This document shows, piece by piece, positions 5,728 to 6,066 of a stretch of 6,066 nt of DNA (positions within the stretch are counted from its first letter, which is position 1; every line of letters starts with the position of its first letter). Source of the DNA: Clostridia bacterium. GTDB taxonomy: Bacteria; Bacillota; Clostridia; Oscillospirales; Butyricicoccaceae. The position numbers were made by a program, and so were the translations under genes. The notes under the pieces are model-generated. The model saw only the letters and a program-made list of their open reading frames with translations. It did no database searches and was not told where the DNA came from. Location: NCBI GenBank assembly GCA_017407765.1, contig JAFQVZ010000111.1:1-6066 (forward strand), given 5' to 3'.

Positions 5728-5758
5728 AAAAGCACCCCAATGGGGTGCTTTTCTGTTT
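5728..5758 (+). terminator. Rho-independent terminator of the kinase gene
   Basis: A perfect 11-bp stem, AAAAGCACCCC / GGGGTGCTTTT, with a 3-base loop (AAT, 5739-5741) is followed by TTTTCTGTTT. It starts 24 bases after the kinase stop and ends two bases before the -35 of the next promoter. Confidence 0.9.
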
Positions 5759-5760
5759 CG

Positions 5761-5789
5761 TTGAAACAATATAACATATATGATATAAT
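5761..5789 (+). promoter_or_regulatory. Strong sigma-A promoter with extended -10
   Basis: TTGAAA (5761-5766, five of six matches), a 17-base spacer, and a perfect TATAAT (5784-5789) preceded by TG at the extended -10 position. Transcription would start near 5796, giving a leader of about 42 bases to the ATG at 5838. Confidence 0.8.
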
Positions 5790-5837
5790 AAAACCACAAA
5801 GATGTCATAATGATAATGTGTTAAAGGAGGAAATGGT

Positions 5838-6066
5838 ATGAAGAAAAAAATAGTACTTATCGCTTCGGCCGCTTGCTTGATCTATCTGATATCTGTTAAT
5901 TTTACCCTGCTGTTCCCCCCGACAGGAACAATTGAGAAATTACTTGATAATGAAGAATATTTCGCTTACTTTACAGCCGAAAATATAAAAGAAGTGTTAT
6001 ATCCTGATGGTAAAAGCATTACGGCCAATGAAGAGATAGAGGAAATAATAGGAAAGATTTTAAATA
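5838..6066 (+). CDS. Small membrane-anchored protein, partial (3' end beyond window)
   Basis: Translation from the ATG at 5838 stays open for 76 codons to the window edge. AGGAGG at 5825-5830 is a perfect ribosome binding site 7 bases upstream; an ATG at 5833 is out of this frame. The N terminus is MKKK, then a hydrophobic segment at about 5-27 (IVLIASAACLIYLISVNF and on), followed by an acidic polar region. A Cys at residue 13 in SAAC is too early and too embedded in hydrophobic sequence for a convincing lipobox, so a signal anchor is likelier. The exported part (LLDNEEYFAY, ENIKEVLYPDG, ITANEEIEEIIGKIL) resembles residues of the minus-strand protein at 533-1036. No named family is recognised. 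Confidence 0.75.
   Translation, partial: MKKKIVLIASAACLIYLISVNFTLLFPPTGTIEKLLDNEEYFAYFTAENIKEVLYPDGKSITANEEIEEIIGKILN

Noticed and set aside
4826..5797. Long minus-strand frame (323 codons) opposite the kinase gene
   Set aside because: It mirrors the kinase gene with its strong family motifs, crosses the kinase terminator, and shows no recognisable domain or convincing ribosome binding site.

Overview
The window looks like chromosomal DNA of a Gram-positive Clostridia-class bacterium, most likely an Oscillospiraceae/Ruminococcus-type gut or rumen species. The grounds are strong AGGAGG-type ribosome binding sites, consensus sigma-A promoters with AT-rich spacers, lipoprotein and sortless surface-protein style genes, an RsiV-type anti-sigma factor, a TraX-family protein and a PRK07105-like pyridoxamine kinase. 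The genus is inference; no rRNA or tRNA is present. I see no insertion sequence, phage gene, CRISPR array or RNA gene.

Layout. Positions 37-1036 (minus strand) hold a two-gene unit for small exported proteins: a membrane-anchored protein followed, one or a few bases later, by a lipoprotein. A strong extended -10 promoter lies upstream (1074-1103). A hairpin terminator with a UUCG loop (1127-1150) separates this unit from the next minus-strand block. That block (1165-4703) runs, in transcription order: membrane-anchored SGNH/GDSL hydrolase or acyltransferase, ECF sigma factor, RsiV-like anti-sigma factor, TraX-family multi-pass membrane protein, Phd/YefM antitoxin, and a truncated Doc toxin. 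The first four genes are tightly packed (4-base overlaps or a 5-base gap) and form one operon behind a candidate ECF-type promoter (TGTCAC-17-CGTC). The antitoxin/toxin remnant has its own sigma-A-like promoter 54 bases further on. Divergently, on the plus strand, lie a pyridoxamine/pyridoxal kinase gene (4877-5704) with its own terminator, and then the start of another small membrane-anchored protein (5838 onward) that runs off the window.

How the genes may work together. The sigma/RsiV pair resembles the SigV-RsiV system, which in Bacillus, Enterococcus and Clostridioides senses lysozyme and switches on peptidoglycan modification. In Bacillus subtilis the adjacent target is OatA, a fusion of a multi-pass acyltransferase domain and an extracytoplasmic SGNH domain. 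Here the operon carries a one-pass SGNH protein and a separate multi-pass TraX-family protein (TraX of F plasmid acetylates pilin). The most interesting reading is a split, OatA-like envelope acylation system with its own lysozyme- or envelope-stress-responsive sigma factor. This is a hypothesis from gene content and order, not a demonstrated function.
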